A stretch of 64,000 nucleotides of DNA from Aromatoleum toluclasticum ATCC 700605 (GTDB lineage: Bacteria; Pseudomonadota; Gammaproteobacteria; Burkholderiales; Rhodocyclaceae): NCBI RefSeq assembly GCF_000378245.1, contig NZ_KB899495.1:338267-402266 (forward strand), given 5' to 3'. How positions within the stretch are numbered: position 1 is the first letter of the stretch; the number at the start of each line of letters is the position of its first letter. The translations under genes were made by a program, and so were the position numbers. The notes beneath the pieces are model-generated. The model worked only from the letters and a program-made list of their open reading frames with translations. It searched no databases and was not told where the DNA came from. Below, one piece after another: positions 19,433 to 28,816 of the stretch.

Positions 19433-20941
19433 ATGAGCGACCAGAACAACAACCCCGTCACCGTGCCCGACGAGAACCACATCATCGCCGAGCGGCGTGA
19501 AAAACTGGCCGCGTGGCGCGCCACCGGCCGCGCCTTCCCGAACGACTTCTCGCGCGAAAACACCGCCGGCAAGCTCGACGAGCTGTATGGCGACAAGGAA
19601 GCCGAAGCCCTGGACGCCAACCCGGTCGAAGTCAAGGTCGCAGGCCGCGTGATGCTCAAGCGCGTCATGGGCAAGGCCAGCTTCATCACCATCCAGGACC
19701 TGTCCGGCCGCATCCAGCTCTACGTCACGCGTGACGCCGTCGGCGAGGACGTCTACGCCGACTTCAAGCACTGGGACATCGGCGACATCGTCGGCGGCGT
19801 GGGCACCGTGTTCAAGACCCGCACCGGCGAGCTGTCGGTGAAGGTGTCGGAAGTCCGCCTGCTCACCAAGAGCCTGCGTCCGCTGCCGGACAAGTTCCAC
19901 GGTCTCACCGACGTCGAGCAGAAGTACCGCCAGCGCTACGTCGACCTCATCATGAGCGAGCAGACGCGCTTCACCTTCGTCGCGCGCAGCCGCATGGTGC
20001 AGTCGATCCGCAACTACATGGTCAACCACGGCTTCCTCGAAGTCGAAACGCCGATGATGCACCCCATCCCCGGCGGCGCGGCGGCCAAGCCCTTCACCAC
20101 CCACCACAACGCGCTGGACATGGAACTGTTCCTGCGCATCGCGCCCGAGCTCTACCTCAAGCGCCTGGTGGTCGGCGGTTTCGAGAAGGTCTTCGAGGTC
20201 AACCGCAACTTCCGCAACGAAGGCCTGAGCCCGCGCCACAATCCCGAATTCACGATGATGGAGTTCTACGAGGCCTATGCAGACTACCGCAGCCTGATGA
20301 ACTTCACCGAAGGCCTGCTGCGTCAGGCGGCGCGCGAGGCGCTGGGCACCGAGGTGTTCGTGTATCAGGGCCGCGAACTCGACCTGTCCAAGCCGTTTGC
20401 ACGCCTGACCATCGTCGAGGCGATCCGCAAGTACCACCCCGGCTACACCGTCGAGCAGCTCAACGACGCCGCGTGGGTGCGGAACAAGCTCAAGGACATG
20501 AAGGCCGAACCGCGTGACGGCGCCGGCCTCGGCACGCTGCAGCTGATGCTGTTCGAAGAGACCACCGAAGCCGAGCTGTGGGAGCCGACCTTCATCATCG
20601 ACTACCCGGCCGAGGTGTCGCCGCTGGCGCGCCGCAACGACGCCAACCCGGACATCACCGAACGCTTCGAGCTCTTCATCGTCGGCCGCGAGATCGCCAA
20701 CGGCTTCTCCGAGCTGAACGACCCCGAAGACCAGGCGGCGCGCTTCCTGGAGCAGGTCAAGGCGAAGGAAGCCGGCGACGAGGAGGCGATGTACTTCGAC
20801 GCCGACTACATCCGCGCGCTCGAATTCGGCCTGCCCCCGACCGGCGGCTGCGGCATCGGCATCGACCGCCTCGTGATGCTGCTGACGGACAGCCCCAGCA
20901 TCCGCGACGTGATCCTGTTCCCGCAGATGCGGATGGAGTGA
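19433..20941 (+). CDS. lysS: Lysyl-tRNA synthetase, class II
   Basis: A 502-residue class II lysyl-tRNA synthetase. The N-terminal OB-fold anticodon-binding domain ([20 protein letters not shown]) is followed by motif 1 ([16 protein letters not shown]), motif 2 ([26 protein letters not shown]) and motif 3 ([27 protein letters not shown]). It charges tRNA-Lys in the cytosol. The ATG at 19433 (MSDQNNN) gives the normal length; the open frame upstream to 19094 runs into the divergent chemoreceptor gene. Confidence 0.95.
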   Translation: MSDQNNNPVTVPDENHIIAERREKLAAWRATGRAFPNDFSRENTAGKLDELYGDKEAEALDANPVEVKVAGRVMLKRVMGKASFITIQDLSGRIQLYVTRDAVGEDVYADFKHWDIGDIVGGVGTVFKTRTGELSVKVSEVRLLTKSLRPLPDKFHGLTDVEQKYRQRYVDLIMSEQTRFTFVARSRMVQSIRNYMVNHGFLEVETPMMHPIPGGAAAKPFTTHHNALDMELFLRIAPELYLKRLVVGGFEKVFEVNRNFRNEGLSPRHNPEFTMMEFYEAYADYRSLMNFTEGLLRQAAREALGTEVFVYQGRELDLSKPFARLTIVEAIRKYHPGYTVEQLNDAAWVRNKLKDMKAEPRDGAGLGTLQLMLFEETTEAELWEPTFIIDYPAEVSPLARRNDANPDITERFELFIVGREIANGFSELNDPEDQAARFLEQVKAKEAGDEEAMYFDADYIRALEFGLPPTGGCGIGIDRLVMLLTDSPSIRDVILFPQMRME

Positions 20942-20962
20942 GCGGGACACTGCAAGGAAACC

Positions 20963-20990
20963 AGGGCGCCGCAAGGCGCCCTGTCCTTTT
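20963..20990 (+). terminator. Rho-independent-like terminator after lysS
   Basis: A GGGCGCC-GCAA-GGCGCCC stem-loop (stem with flanking A-T, 20963-20982) is followed by GTCCTTTT. The stem is strong and the T-run short. It lies between lysS and mnmC. Confidence 0.65.
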
Positions 20991-21028
20991 CGAGGCGGCC
21001 TTTTTCTTCACCGTTCCACCCGACGCCC

Positions 21029-22936
21029 ATGCCCATCGACCCTGCCCGCCTGAACTTCACCGAGGACGGCACGCCCTGCTCGGTCGCCTACGGTGACGTG
21101 TATCACTCACACAACGGCGGACTCGAGCAGGCGCGGCATGTATTCCTCGGCGGCAACGGCCTGCCGGGACGCTGGCAGGGACGCGCGAGCTTCACGATCG
21201 TCGAGACCGGCTTCGGCCTGGGACTCAACTTCCTCGCGACCTGGGCGGCATGGCGCGACGATGCGCAGCGCTGCGACCGGCTGCACTTCGTGTCGGTCGA
21301 GCGTCATCCCTTCCCTCGCGAGGACCTCGCCGTCGTGCACGCGCGCTGGCCCGAACTCGCGTCGCTGGCGGCGGAGCTGCAGGCGAGCTGGCCCGTGCTG
21401 ACGCCAGGCTTCCACCGCCTGCATCTCGACGGCGGCCGCGTCGTCCTGACGCTGCTGTTCGGCGACGCGCTGGAACTGATCCCCGAACTGCAGTGCCGCA
21501 GCGACGCCTTCTACCTCGACGGTTTCTCGCCCGCAACGAACCCGGAGCTGTGGTCGGCCGGACTGCTGCGCGAACTGCCGCGCCTGGCCGCAGCGGGCGC
21601 CACCCTCGCGACCTGGTCGGTGACGGGCGAGGTGCGGCGCACACTCGGCGAGCTCGGCTTCGACTGCGAGAAGGTGGCCGGATTCACCGGCAAGCGCGAG
21701 ATGCTGCGCGCCCGCTTCGTCAACGCCGGCGACACTGCCGCAACGGACCCGGTCCGCCATGCGCTCGTGATCGGGGCCGGGCTCGCCGGCAGCAGCATCG
21801 CGAACCGTCTCGCCGAACGCGGCTGGACGGTCGACGTCATCGACGCGGCGGCGGAGCCGGCACAGGGCGCGTCGGGCAACCTCAGCGGCGTGCTGCGCCC
21901 CCTGCCCAGCCTCGACGACAACCGCCTCGCCCGCATCACCCGCGCCGGAGCACTGTACGGACTGCGCCACCTGCAGCGCCTGAGCGCCCGCGGCCTGCCG
22001 GTGCGCTGGGATGCGTGCGGCGTGCTGCACCTGGCACGCGACCCGATGCATGAGGAAAAGCAGCGGCGCGTCGTCGAGGCACAGCGGGCCCCCGGGGAGT
22101 ACCTGGGGTTCGTCGACCGCGACGAGGCATCGCGCCTTGCGGGCTGGCCGCTACCGCTGGGCGGATGGTGGTTTTCCGGCGGCGGCTGGGTCAATCCGCC
22201 CAGCCTTTGCAGGGCGAACCTCGCCGCCTTCCCGGAGGCGATCCGGTGCCACTTCGGCCGCGGGGCCGCCGCGCTGGATGCGGGAAGCGAGGGCTGGCGC
22301 GCACTCGACGCGAACGGCAAGCTGATCGCCGCCGCGCCGGTCGCGATAGTCGCGAACGGCGTCGGCATCCGGCAGTTCCCGCAGGCCGCCGCCCTGCCCG
22401 TACGCAGCGCGCGCGGCCAGGTCAGCCATCTCCCGGCGCAGGCGGACAGCGCGCCGCGCGTGGTCGTGTGCCGCCTCGGTTACGTCAGCCCGGCCATCGA
22501 CGGAGTACGCTGCGCCGGCGCAACGTTTTCGGTGAACGACGAAGATCCGTCGCTGCGCGTGACCGATCATCGCGAGAATCTTGCCAAGCTCGACTTCATC
22601 CTGCCGGGCTTCGCCGCCGGTTTCGATCCGGCCCGCCTCGACGGACGGGTCGGCTTCCGCCCGGCTTCGCCGGACCGCCTGCCGATGGTCGGTGCGGTTC
22701 CGTCGGTGCGGCAGGCCGATCGTGCGAGCCCGCTCTCGTCCATTCCGCGCCATCCCGGCCTCTACGCGGTCGAAGGCTTCGGTGCGCGCGGACTCGTCTG
22801 GGCGGCGCTGGCCGCCGAACTGCTCGCGAGCGAACTCGCGGGCGATCCCCTGCCACTGGAGCGTTCGCTGGTGGAAGCGCTCGATCCGGCACGCTACCTC
22901 CTCCGCCCGCCTCGTCACACGATGTCGGAAGAATGA
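21029..22936 (+). CDS. mnmC: Bifunctional tRNA 5-methylaminomethyl-2-thiouridine biosynthesis protein MnmC
   Basis: A 635-residue two-domain enzyme. The N-terminal methyltransferase (about 1-240) has the SAM loop ETGFGLGLNFLATW and FYLDGFSPATNPELW, typical of MnmC2/DUF752. The C-terminal FAD-dependent oxidoreductase (about 250-620) begins with the dinucleotide motif HALVIGAGLAGSSIANRL. It removes the carboxymethyl group from cmnm5U34 and then methylates the product in tRNA wobble uridines. Length is in the family range. The gene stands alone after the lysS terminator. Confidence 0.92.
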   Translation: MPIDPARLNFTEDGTPCSVAYGDVYHSHNGGLEQARHVFLGGNGLPGRWQGRASFTIVETGFGLGLNFLATWAAWRDDAQRCDRLHFVSVERHPFPREDLAVVHARWPELASLAAELQASWPVLTPGFHRLHLDGGRVVLTLLFGDALELIPELQCRSDAFYLDGFSPATNPELWSAGLLRELPRLAAAGATLATWSVTGEVRRTLGELGFDCEKVAGFTGKREMLRARFVNAGDTAATDPVRHALVIGAGLAGSSIANRLAERGWTVDVIDAAAEPAQGASGNLSGVLRPLPSLDDNRLARITRAGALYGLRHLQRLSARGLPVRWDACGVLHLARDPMHEEKQRRVVEAQRAPGEYLGFVDRDEASRLAGWPLPLGGWWFSGGGWVNPPSLCRANLAAFPEAIRCHFGRGAAALDAGSEGWRALDANGKLIAAAPVAIVANGVGIRQFPQAAALPVRSARGQVSHLPAQADSAPRVVVCRLGYVSPAIDGVRCAGATFSVNDEDPSLRVTDHRENLAKLDFILPGFAAGFDPARLDGRVGFRPASPDRLPMVGAVPSVRQADRASPLSSIPRHPGLYAVEGFGARGLVWAALAAELLASELAGDPLPLERSLVEALDPARYLLRPPRHTMSEE

Positions 22937-23324
22937 GGAACGCCTGACGAAACATCGCGTTACATGCTGCTACGGGGTTCCGGGTATAGGTCCCGGATAC
23001 GCCCCCCAGTATGATCGATTGTTTCGAAAGTTCGCGCTAACGTCATTTCCGGAAATGCCGTCAGAATGACCGTGGAACGCGACTCCGCGGGAGATGTCCC
23101 GCCCGCATCTTCGGGCTGCGGAACACGTATCGGCGGGTGAACCGATCGCGTGCTTTGGACGAGCGCAATTCCTATAAATATTCTTGACCGGCACACTAGA
23201 ATGAAAGCGGTAGCTTGGGATTTCGCACCGTCCGGAAACGCACACGCGAATGTCGGCGCGGACCCGGACGCGGCGCCATGCGTTTTTGTGTCCCCTGCGT
23301 CGATTTCGACGCAGTGAGCTTGCC
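22937..23324. other. Intergenic region with a 14-base palindrome
   Basis: 388 bases between mnmC and the PAS kinase gene. A perfect palindrome CATTTCCGGAAATG lies at 23044-23057, and an AT-rich stretch containing TATAAATATTCTTGACC lies around 23172-23188. The region probably contains the kinase promoter and perhaps an operator. Open frames crossing it on the minus strand (22960-23658) run into the kinase gene and look spurious. Confidence 0.45.
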
Positions 23325-24881
23325 ATGCCCCGGGAAATTGCCGATCGACCCAATGCCGAAGAGGTTCTGCGCGCAAGCGAGGCTCGCCTGCACGAAGCGC
23401 AGGCCGTCGGACGAATGGGCGACTGGGAGCTGGATCGCGACACCGGTGCAATGAGCTGGTCACCGCAACTGTTCCGCCTGTTCGAGCGCTCCAGCGCGCA
23501 GGGCACGCCCGACCTGAACGAGGCACTGGGCTATTATTCGCTGGAATCGGTGGAGCACACCCGCGCCGCATTCTGGGAAGCCATCGACACCGGCGCGCGA
23601 CAGGAGCTGGAACAGAGCGTGCTCCTGCCTTCGGGAGCCCAACGCTACCACGCAACAACGATCGTCCCCGTCAAGAATCACCGCGGTCGCGTATATAAGC
23701 TCTACGGCACGACGCAGGACATCACCGAACGCAAGCTCGCGGAGCAGGAGCTGCGGCGCAAGACTTTCGAGATCGAGGATCTGTATCAGAATGCGCCCTG
23801 CGGCTATTACTCGCTCGACGCCGACGGAATGATCATCCGCATCAACGACACACAACTGCGCTGGCTGGGCTATGCGCGCGAAGAAGTCGTCGGGCGCATG
23901 CGGGCGTTCGAGTTGTTCAGCCCAAGCAGCCGGGCGCTGTTCGGACAGGTATTCCGCACGTTCAAGAAGACCGGCCTCCTGCGCAACATGGATATCGAGC
24001 TATTGCGCAAGGACCGTACATCGATGCCCGTGCTGCTCAGCTCGACGGCCATCTTCGACGCGCAGGGCAGTTTCGTCGCGAGCCGGACGGTGCTTTCCGA
24101 CAATTCCGACCGCAAGCAGCTGGAGCTCGAGCGCGCGGCCCACGCGACACGGCTCGCGGAGCTCTCGCGCCACATGGTCGACGTGCAGGAAAACGAGCGC
24201 CGCAAGTTCGCCGCGGAACTGCACGATCACACCAGCCCCAATCTCGCCGCACTGCAGCTCACACTCACGAACCTTGCGCGCGCGCTGCCCGCCCCCGTAC
24301 ACGCGGAACTCGAACCCCTGCTCGACGACGCACAGGCCCTGCTGCTCGACACCATCACCGGCATCCGCGACATCTGCACCAACCTGCGGCCGGCGACGCT
24401 GGACTATGCCGGGCTGATTCCAGCCGTGCAGGACTATGCGCAGCAGTTCCACCTGCGCACGGGCATCGCCGTGCACCTCGACACCACCGACTTCAACATG
24501 CAACTGCCCTCGAACGTCCAGTCACTACTCTTCCGCATCACCCAGGAGGCGCTCACGAACTGCGCGAAACACGCGCGCGCGCGAAACGTCCGTATCCATC
24601 TGGAAAATTCCGAAAATCAGCTGCTGATGGACATCGCCGACGACGGCATCGGCTTCGATCCGCGGCATCTCGGCGAGTCCGGTACGGCGCCGGGACTGGG
24701 TCTGCTCACCATGAAGGAACGCGCCGAATTTGCCGGCGGAACATTCGCGCTGAATTCGGAACTGCAGACTGGTACCGAGATCCGGGTCAGCTTCGATCTC
24801 CATGCAGGTGAATTCAGCAAGCAGCCGCGCTCGGCAAGAAGCTTGGCCAATGAGCGAAGCGCAAGCGCGGGGCCGGTATGA
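23325..24881 (+). CDS. PAS-PAS sensor histidine kinase, NarX/DegS (HisKA_3) type
   Basis: A 518-residue soluble kinase. Two PAS/PAC units (about 25-135 and 150-265) precede a HisKA_3 dimerisation domain with ERRKFAAELHDHTSPNLAAL (phospho-acceptor His300). The HATPase domain has TQEALTNCAKHARA, IADDGIGFDP and GLGLLTMKERA. No membrane helix is visible, so the signal is probably cytosolic. The start could also be the ATG at 23250; 23325 is preferred because the extra residues are Arg-rich and unlike PAS N-termini. Its stop overlaps the regulator start by four bases, marking the cognate pair. Confidence 0.85.
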   Translation: MPREIADRPNAEEVLRASEARLHEAQAVGRMGDWELDRDTGAMSWSPQLFRLFERSSAQGTPDLNEALGYYSLESVEHTRAAFWEAIDTGARQELEQSVLLPSGAQRYHATTIVPVKNHRGRVYKLYGTTQDITERKLAEQELRRKTFEIEDLYQNAPCGYYSLDADGMIIRINDTQLRWLGYAREEVVGRMRAFELFSPSSRALFGQVFRTFKKTGLLRNMDIELLRKDRTSMPVLLSSTAIFDAQGSFVASRTVLSDNSDRKQLELERAAHATRLAELSRHMVDVQENERRKFAAELHDHTSPNLAALQLTLTNLARALPAPVHAELEPLLDDAQALLLDTITGIRDICTNLRPATLDYAGLIPAVQDYAQQFHLRTGIAVHLDTTDFNMQLPSNVQSLLFRITQEALTNCAKHARARNVRIHLENSENQLLMDIADDGIGFDPRHLGESGTAPGLGLLTMKERAEFAGGTFALNSELQTGTEIRVSFDLHAGEFSKQPRSARSLANERSASAGPV

Positions 24882-25534
24882 GCAACGTGAAAGTGCATAT
24901 CGCCCTTGCAGACGATCACCGCATGTTCCTGCATGCGCTGCGTGCGTTGCTGGAGAAGGAGCCCGGCATCGAGGTCGTCGGCGTTGCGGGCACCGGGGAC
25001 GAACTGCTGGCCCTCGTCGGGGACAAGCCGGTCGATATCGTGTGCATAGACATCGGCATGCCCGCGATGAACGGAATCGAGACGACCCGGCGCCTGCTGG
25101 CCCTGCGGCCGAACGTGAAGGTCATCGGCCTGTCGGCGTTCTCCGACCGGCAGTTCGTGCTCGACCTGCTCAATGCCGGGGCACGCGGTTACGTCACCAA
25201 GGCCGAGGCGGGCGAGGAGCTGTTGCGAGCGATCCATACCGTGCAGCTCGGCAAGACCTATCTCTGCCCCGACGTCGCCGCGACGGTCACGAGCGCGCTG
25301 CTGGACAACACGCCGCGCGACACCTCGACGCCGCGCATCACCGCACGCGAACGCCAGGTGCTGCAACTGATCGCGGAGGGGCATACCTCGGGACGGATTG
25401 CCGAACGCCTGCACCTGGCCGCATCCACGGTCGAGGTGCACCGTCGCAACATCATGCGGAAGCTCGATCTGCATAGCGTGGCGGAGCTTACGAAATATGC
25501 CATTCGCAACGGAATCACGACGATATCGGGATAA
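24878..25534 (+). CDS. NarL/FixJ-family response regulator
   Basis: A 218-residue regulator. The receiver domain has the acidic pair at 12-13, phospho-acceptor Asp58 in CIDIGMPAMNG and a late Lys (YVTKAEAGEEL). A LuxR-type helix-turn-helix follows (ITARERQVLQLIAEGHTSGR, then STVEVHRRNIMRKLDLHSV). It overlaps the kinase gene (ATGA) and is surely its partner. A near-perfect palindrome lies 20 bases downstream, before the phasin gene, and could be a target site, though this is conjecture. Confidence 0.9.
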   Translation: MSNVKVHIALADDHRMFLHALRALLEKEPGIEVVGVAGTGDELLALVGDKPVDIVCIDIGMPAMNGIETTRRLLALRPNVKVIGLSAFSDRQFVLDLLNAGARGYVTKAEAGEELLRAIHTVQLGKTYLCPDVAATVTSALLDNTPRDTSTPRITARERQVLQLIAEGHTSGRIAERLHLAASTVEVHRRNIMRKLDLHSVAELTKYAIRNGITTISG

Positions 25535-25553
25535 TTCCCCTGCCGCGGGCGAA

Positions 25554-25571
25554 ATACCTGGAATCAGGTAT
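25554..25571. promoter_or_regulatory. Palindrome ATACCTG-GAAT-CAGGTAT
   Basis: A perfect inverted repeat with 7-base arms and a 4-base centre, placed between the response regulator stop and the phasin gene. Its size and symmetry fit a dimeric repressor or LuxR-type operator. No T-run follows, so it is not a terminator. Confidence 0.45.
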
Positions 25572-25702
25572 CCAAAACACGCAGAACGATGTATGTCACG
25601 GGTGACGCCCGCAACGTAGCATTCCTTTTCCGCACTGCCGGACGCCCAGACGACGAAGATCGGATAGCGCCCATGATCACATACAGCCGAGGAGAGCTTG
25701 AC

Positions 25703-26260
25703 GTGAACAATCTTGTATCCGCCCAGAAACTGGCGAAAGCCGCGAACGGCAACATCGAAGCCTTCCAGTCGCTCGCCGACACCATCCTGAACGCGACCGA
25801 ACGCCTGCTGGCGCTCAATATCGATGCCGCACGCAGTGCCTGCGCGCGCGTGTCCGTGAGCGCTGCGCCGCTGGTCGAGGGCGACATGCGCGAGCAGTTC
25901 GCCTCGCGCCTCGCTGCCCAGAATCAGTCGCTGGAACAGGCCGCCGACTACTTCCGCAACGTCAACGAGCTGTTCTTCCAGACCCAGAGCGAGATCGCCG
26001 CCTTCGGCACCCGCCAGTTCGACGAAGCCGCACGCGGCCTGGGCGAGTTCGTGGAGAATTTCGCCCACACCGCCCCGACGGGCACCAACGACTTCGTCAA
26101 TGCGGTCAAGACCGCAATGAGCAACGCCAGCGCCGCTTACGAGAGTTTCGTCAAGACCAGCCGCGACGTGGCGGAGACCAACATGGCCGCGGCCAGCAAC
26201 GCGCTGCAGCCCATGCTGACGGCACAGGCGAGCAGCACGAAGAGCCGCAAGGCCGCCTGA
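25703..26260 (+). CDS. Phasin family protein (PHB granule-associated)
   Basis: A 185-residue, almost entirely helical protein with phasin-like features: SAQKLAKAANGNIEAFQSLADTILNATERLLALNIDAAR at the N-terminus and NAMSNASAAYESFVK-like heptads near the C-terminus (seen as TAMSNASAAYESFVKTSRDV). It ends in a Lys/Arg-rich tail. Phasins coat polyhydroxyalkanoate granules. The start is set at the GTG at 25703 because GAGGAG at 25689-25694 lies 8 bases upstream; ATGs further upstream (25589, 25673) lack such a site. A strong terminator follows. Confidence 0.8.
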   Translation: MNNLVSAQKLAKAANGNIEAFQSLADTILNATERLLALNIDAARSACARVSVSAAPLVEGDMREQFASRLAAQNQSLEQAADYFRNVNELFFQTQSEIAAFGTRQFDEAARGLGEFVENFAHTAPTGTNDFVNAVKTAMSNASAAYESFVKTSRDVAETNMAAASNALQPMLTAQASSTKSRKAA

Positions 26261-26299
26261 GCACACACGGGCGCCCAGGCGCCCGGGCAATCGACACGA

Positions 26300-26321
26300 G
26301 GGGGCCGCCGGCCCCCTTTTT
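26300..26321 (+). terminator. Rho-independent terminator after phasin
   Basis: A 7-bp GGGGGCC/GGCCCCC stem with a GCC loop (26300-26316) is directly followed by TTTTT. It is placed 40 bases after the phasin stop. Confidence 0.85.
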
Positions 26322-26348
26322 CATGCGAGGTATCCGCCTGCGCGGCCC

Positions 26349-26930
26349 TCAACCCCGGGACGTAGCAGCCCCCGCTTCGAGCTTCAGCAGTTCGATGCGG
26401 AACGTCGGCTCGTAGGGCGGCACGTTGCATTCGACGACGTCCGGCGGAGCGACCTGCAAGCGGACTCCCACGACGTCGGCATGGATCGGCAGGCGCGTGA
26501 CGCAGCGGTCCGCGAGCGTGACGACAATGATCTGCCGTGGCTGCTTCTGCGCCAGCCAGGCCACCGCCCGCAGCATCGAATTCCCCGTGTACAGCACGTC
26601 ATCGACGACGACGACGGTGTAGTCCTTCAATGCCAGCGCGCGCTGTTCCTCGTTGGCGTCCAGGCGGGTTTCGGGGTGCAGCAGGGTCAGGTCGTCCTCG
26701 TAGCGCTTGATCCTGAGATCGAGGCGCAGCGGTGCCGGCATGCCGTGATGGCGCTGCAGGGCCGCGACCAGCCGGTCTGCAAGCGGCGCACCGCGACGCA
26801 GGATGCCGACGACAGCGACGGGATCGGCGCGATCGAGGCGCTTGGCGAGCGCTTGCGCCATGTCGGAGAGGACCAGTTCGAGCTGGGTTTCGTCGTACAG
26901 GCAGGTGCGCAATCCACGTGGCCGTTCCAT
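26349..26930 (-). CDS. PyrR-like phosphoribosyltransferase
   Basis: A 193-residue type I phosphoribosyltransferase. The PRPP-binding motif TVVVVDDVLYTGNSMLRA, the PPi loop region VVGILRRGAPLADRL and the segment LTLLHPETRLDANE match PyrR-type bifunctional uracil phosphoribosyltransferase/pyrimidine regulators. In betaproteobacteria this gene more often sits beside pyrB/pyrC; here it stands alone and divergent from an MFS transporter. Whether it binds pyr mRNA or is only a salvage enzyme cannot be told. The ATG at 26930 gives a standard N-terminus. Confidence 0.82.
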   Translation of the reverse strand: MERPRGLRTCLYDETQLELVLSDMAQALAKRLDRADPVAVVGILRRGAPLADRLVAALQRHHGMPAPLRLDLRIKRYEDDLTLLHPETRLDANEEQRALALKDYTVVVVDDVLYTGNSMLRAVAWLAQKQPRQIIVVTLADRCVTRLPIHADVVGVRLQVAPPDVVECNVPPYEPTFRIELLKLEAGAATSRG

Positions 26931-27102
26931 GGGCGACTCCGATATCGGGCCCGCATCCCCTGCAGGCGAAGCGCTTACTATAGCGCCGCTCGCACGACGC
27001 TGCGCGTCGTCATCAGCCCTCCCGTGCGCCGCTTTTTTGCTTGACGTCAAACGGTTTTACTTCCATCCTGAATCCATTCCGTACGATTTCCGCAGGATCC
27101 GC

Positions 27103-28338
27103 ATGAAGACCCTCGACAGCAGGACGGCGCTGGCGCTGCTCGCCGGTTGCCTCGCCTCGGCCCAGGTCGGCAAGGTGCCTCCGGCGCTGGCCGCGATCAG
27201 GGATGAGCTCGGGGTGAGCCTCGTTCACGCGGGCTGGATCGCGACCGCGATCAACGCCGCAGCCGCCACGCTCGGCGTGCTCATCGGACTGGTGCTCGCC
27301 CGGATAGGCGCGCAGCGCGGGCTACTGGCGGGATTGCTGTTCCTGGGGCTGGGTTCCGCCCTCGGGTCGGCCGCGGCCGACGGACTGGCGCTGATCCTGT
27401 CGCGGGCGTGCGAGGGCGCGGGATTCGTGCTGCTCGTGGTCGCCGCCCCTTCGCTGCTGGCGACCGCGGCGGCCGACAACCCTCCGCGGCGCAGGCGGCT
27501 GCTGTCGCTGTGGAGCTGTTACATGCCCGCCGGGATGGGGTTGATGATGGCCATTGCGCCCTACATCCTCGAACACCACGGCTGGCGCGGCCTGTGGTCG
27601 GCCAATGCACTGGCGATCGGCATGTGCCTACTGCTCGCGCTGTCGCTGCGCGGCGGGGCGGAACGGGGAGCCGGCTCACGCCCGGTGCCGGTGGCAATGT
27701 TCACGCGCGCGCGCCTCGCGCAGCCCGCACCCTGGCTTATGGGGGTGTGTTTCGGCTGCTATGCGTCGATCTGGTTCATGATCGCGACCTGGCTGCCTTC
27801 GTTCGCGGTCGAGCACATGGGCTACACGCCGCAGCACGCGACCTGGCTCACCGCCATTGCCGTGGGGGGCAATATCCTCGGCAACCTGACGACCGATTTC
27901 TGGCTGGCACGAGGCGTTCCGCGCTGGGCGCTGCTGGCCGGGGTGTCGGTCATGATGGGCGCGTTCGGCTGGTTCGTGTTCACCGCGGGCTACGATCCGG
28001 TGCTGCGCTCGGTTGCGGCGGTCTTCGCCTGTAGCGTCGGGGGGCTGCTGCCTGCGGCCACGATGGGGGGGATTCCGCTGATCGCACGCACGCCGCCCGA
28101 CATCGCGATCGCCAACGGCATCCTGATGCAATGCGCGAACATCGGCACCTTCGTGGGCGTCCCGGCCATCGCGGCGCTGGCGACCACGCTCGGCGGCTGG
28201 GACAGCGGCCGCTGGCTGATACCGGTGCTCGCGGGCATCGGCGTGGCAGCAGCGTGGGCGTTTCGCCGGGTCGAACTGCACCCCGCGGCGGATCCTGTCA
28301 GGGAAGCGCGGACGGGAAAGCTGGTCGAGCAGAGCTGA
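27103..28338 (+). CDS. Major facilitator superfamily transporter (CynX/NimT-like)
   Basis: A 411-residue integral membrane protein with about 12 hydrophobic segments. The family loop after helix 2 is weakly conserved (LVLARIGAQRG). The N-terminus MKTLDSRTALALLAGCLASAQVGK enters the first helix directly. The sequence recalls MFS members of the cyanate/nitroimidazole or YbfB-like type; the substrate is unknown. The ATG at 27103 is preceded by AGGATCC. It runs convergent with the flavin-binding-type gene and is not obviously part of the phenol cluster. Confidence 0.75.
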   Translation: MKTLDSRTALALLAGCLASAQVGKVPPALAAIRDELGVSLVHAGWIATAINAAAATLGVLIGLVLARIGAQRGLLAGLLFLGLGSALGSAAADGLALILSRACEGAGFVLLVVAAPSLLATAAADNPPRRRRLLSLWSCYMPAGMGLMMAIAPYILEHHGWRGLWSANALAIGMCLLLALSLRGGAERGAGSRPVPVAMFTRARLAQPAPWLMGVCFGCYASIWFMIATWLPSFAVEHMGYTPQHATWLTAIAVGGNILGNLTTDFWLARGVPRWALLAGVSVMMGAFGWFVFTAGYDPVLRSVAAVFACSVGGLLPAATMGGIPLIARTPPDIAIANGILMQCANIGTFVGVPAIAALATTLGGWDSGRWLIPVLAGIGVAAAWAFRRVELHPAADPVREARTGKLVEQS

Positions 28339-28347
28339 GCCCCTGCG

Positions 28348-28815
28348 CTACGCCTGACTGCGGCAATCGACGGCTTCGCGACGGCCGAAGCCGGCCGAGT
28401 TGTCGATGAAGTAGAGGCTTTCGGGCTCGAAGCGGTACCAGCGCACCTTCGCCAGCGCTTTCACGATGAAGGCGGGCGCCTGGGCGGCTTTCCCGACCAC
28501 CGGATACTTTTCGCCGTAGAGCTCGCGCGCGCGGCTTTCCTCGGCGCCGCTGATTTCGGCCGCCCGCCCTTCTGCCTGGATGCCCTTGATCTCGGGCCAG
28601 TCGGCACAGTCTTCCTGAATCGTGATGGCGATGCGGGCATCGTGGGCGATGTTGCGGCTGTGCCGCGTGGTCGGCGCGGACAGGAAGTACAGGCGGAAGC
28701 CGTCGTTCACGTAGAACACGGTCGCCGCCCAGACACCCTCCTCACCATGCGAGGCGATGCTCATCGCGTGGTGCGCCTTCAGGTAGTCGAGCACCTTTTC
28801 GCGCAATGCGCTCAT
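28348..28815 (-). CDS. Pyridoxamine-5'-phosphate-oxidase-like FMN-binding protein
   Basis: A 155-residue split-barrel protein. Segments MSIASHGEEGVWAATVFYVND, LYFLSAPTTRHSRNI and IQAEGRAAEIS match the general PNPOx-like/FMN-binding class, which binds FMN, F420 or haem. The function is unknown. It starts one base after the stop of the sigma-54 regulator gene, so it is almost certainly co-transcribed with it. That makes it part of the phenol regulon neighbourhood. The ATG at 28815 is chosen; the longer frame to 28896 is out of register with the overlap. Confidence 0.7.
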   Translation of the reverse strand: MSALREKVLDYLKAHHAMSIASHGEEGVWAATVFYVNDGFRLYFLSAPTTRHSRNIAHDARIAITIQEDCADWPEIKGIQAEGRAAEISGAEESRARELYGEKYPVVGKAAQAPAFIVKALAKVRWYRFEPESLYFIDNSAGFGRREAVDCRSQA

Positions 28816-28816
28816 G

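Noticed and set aside
22960..23658. 232-residue minus-strand frame in the mnmC-kinase gap
   Set aside because: It overlaps the start of the PAS kinase and shows no motif or ribosome site.
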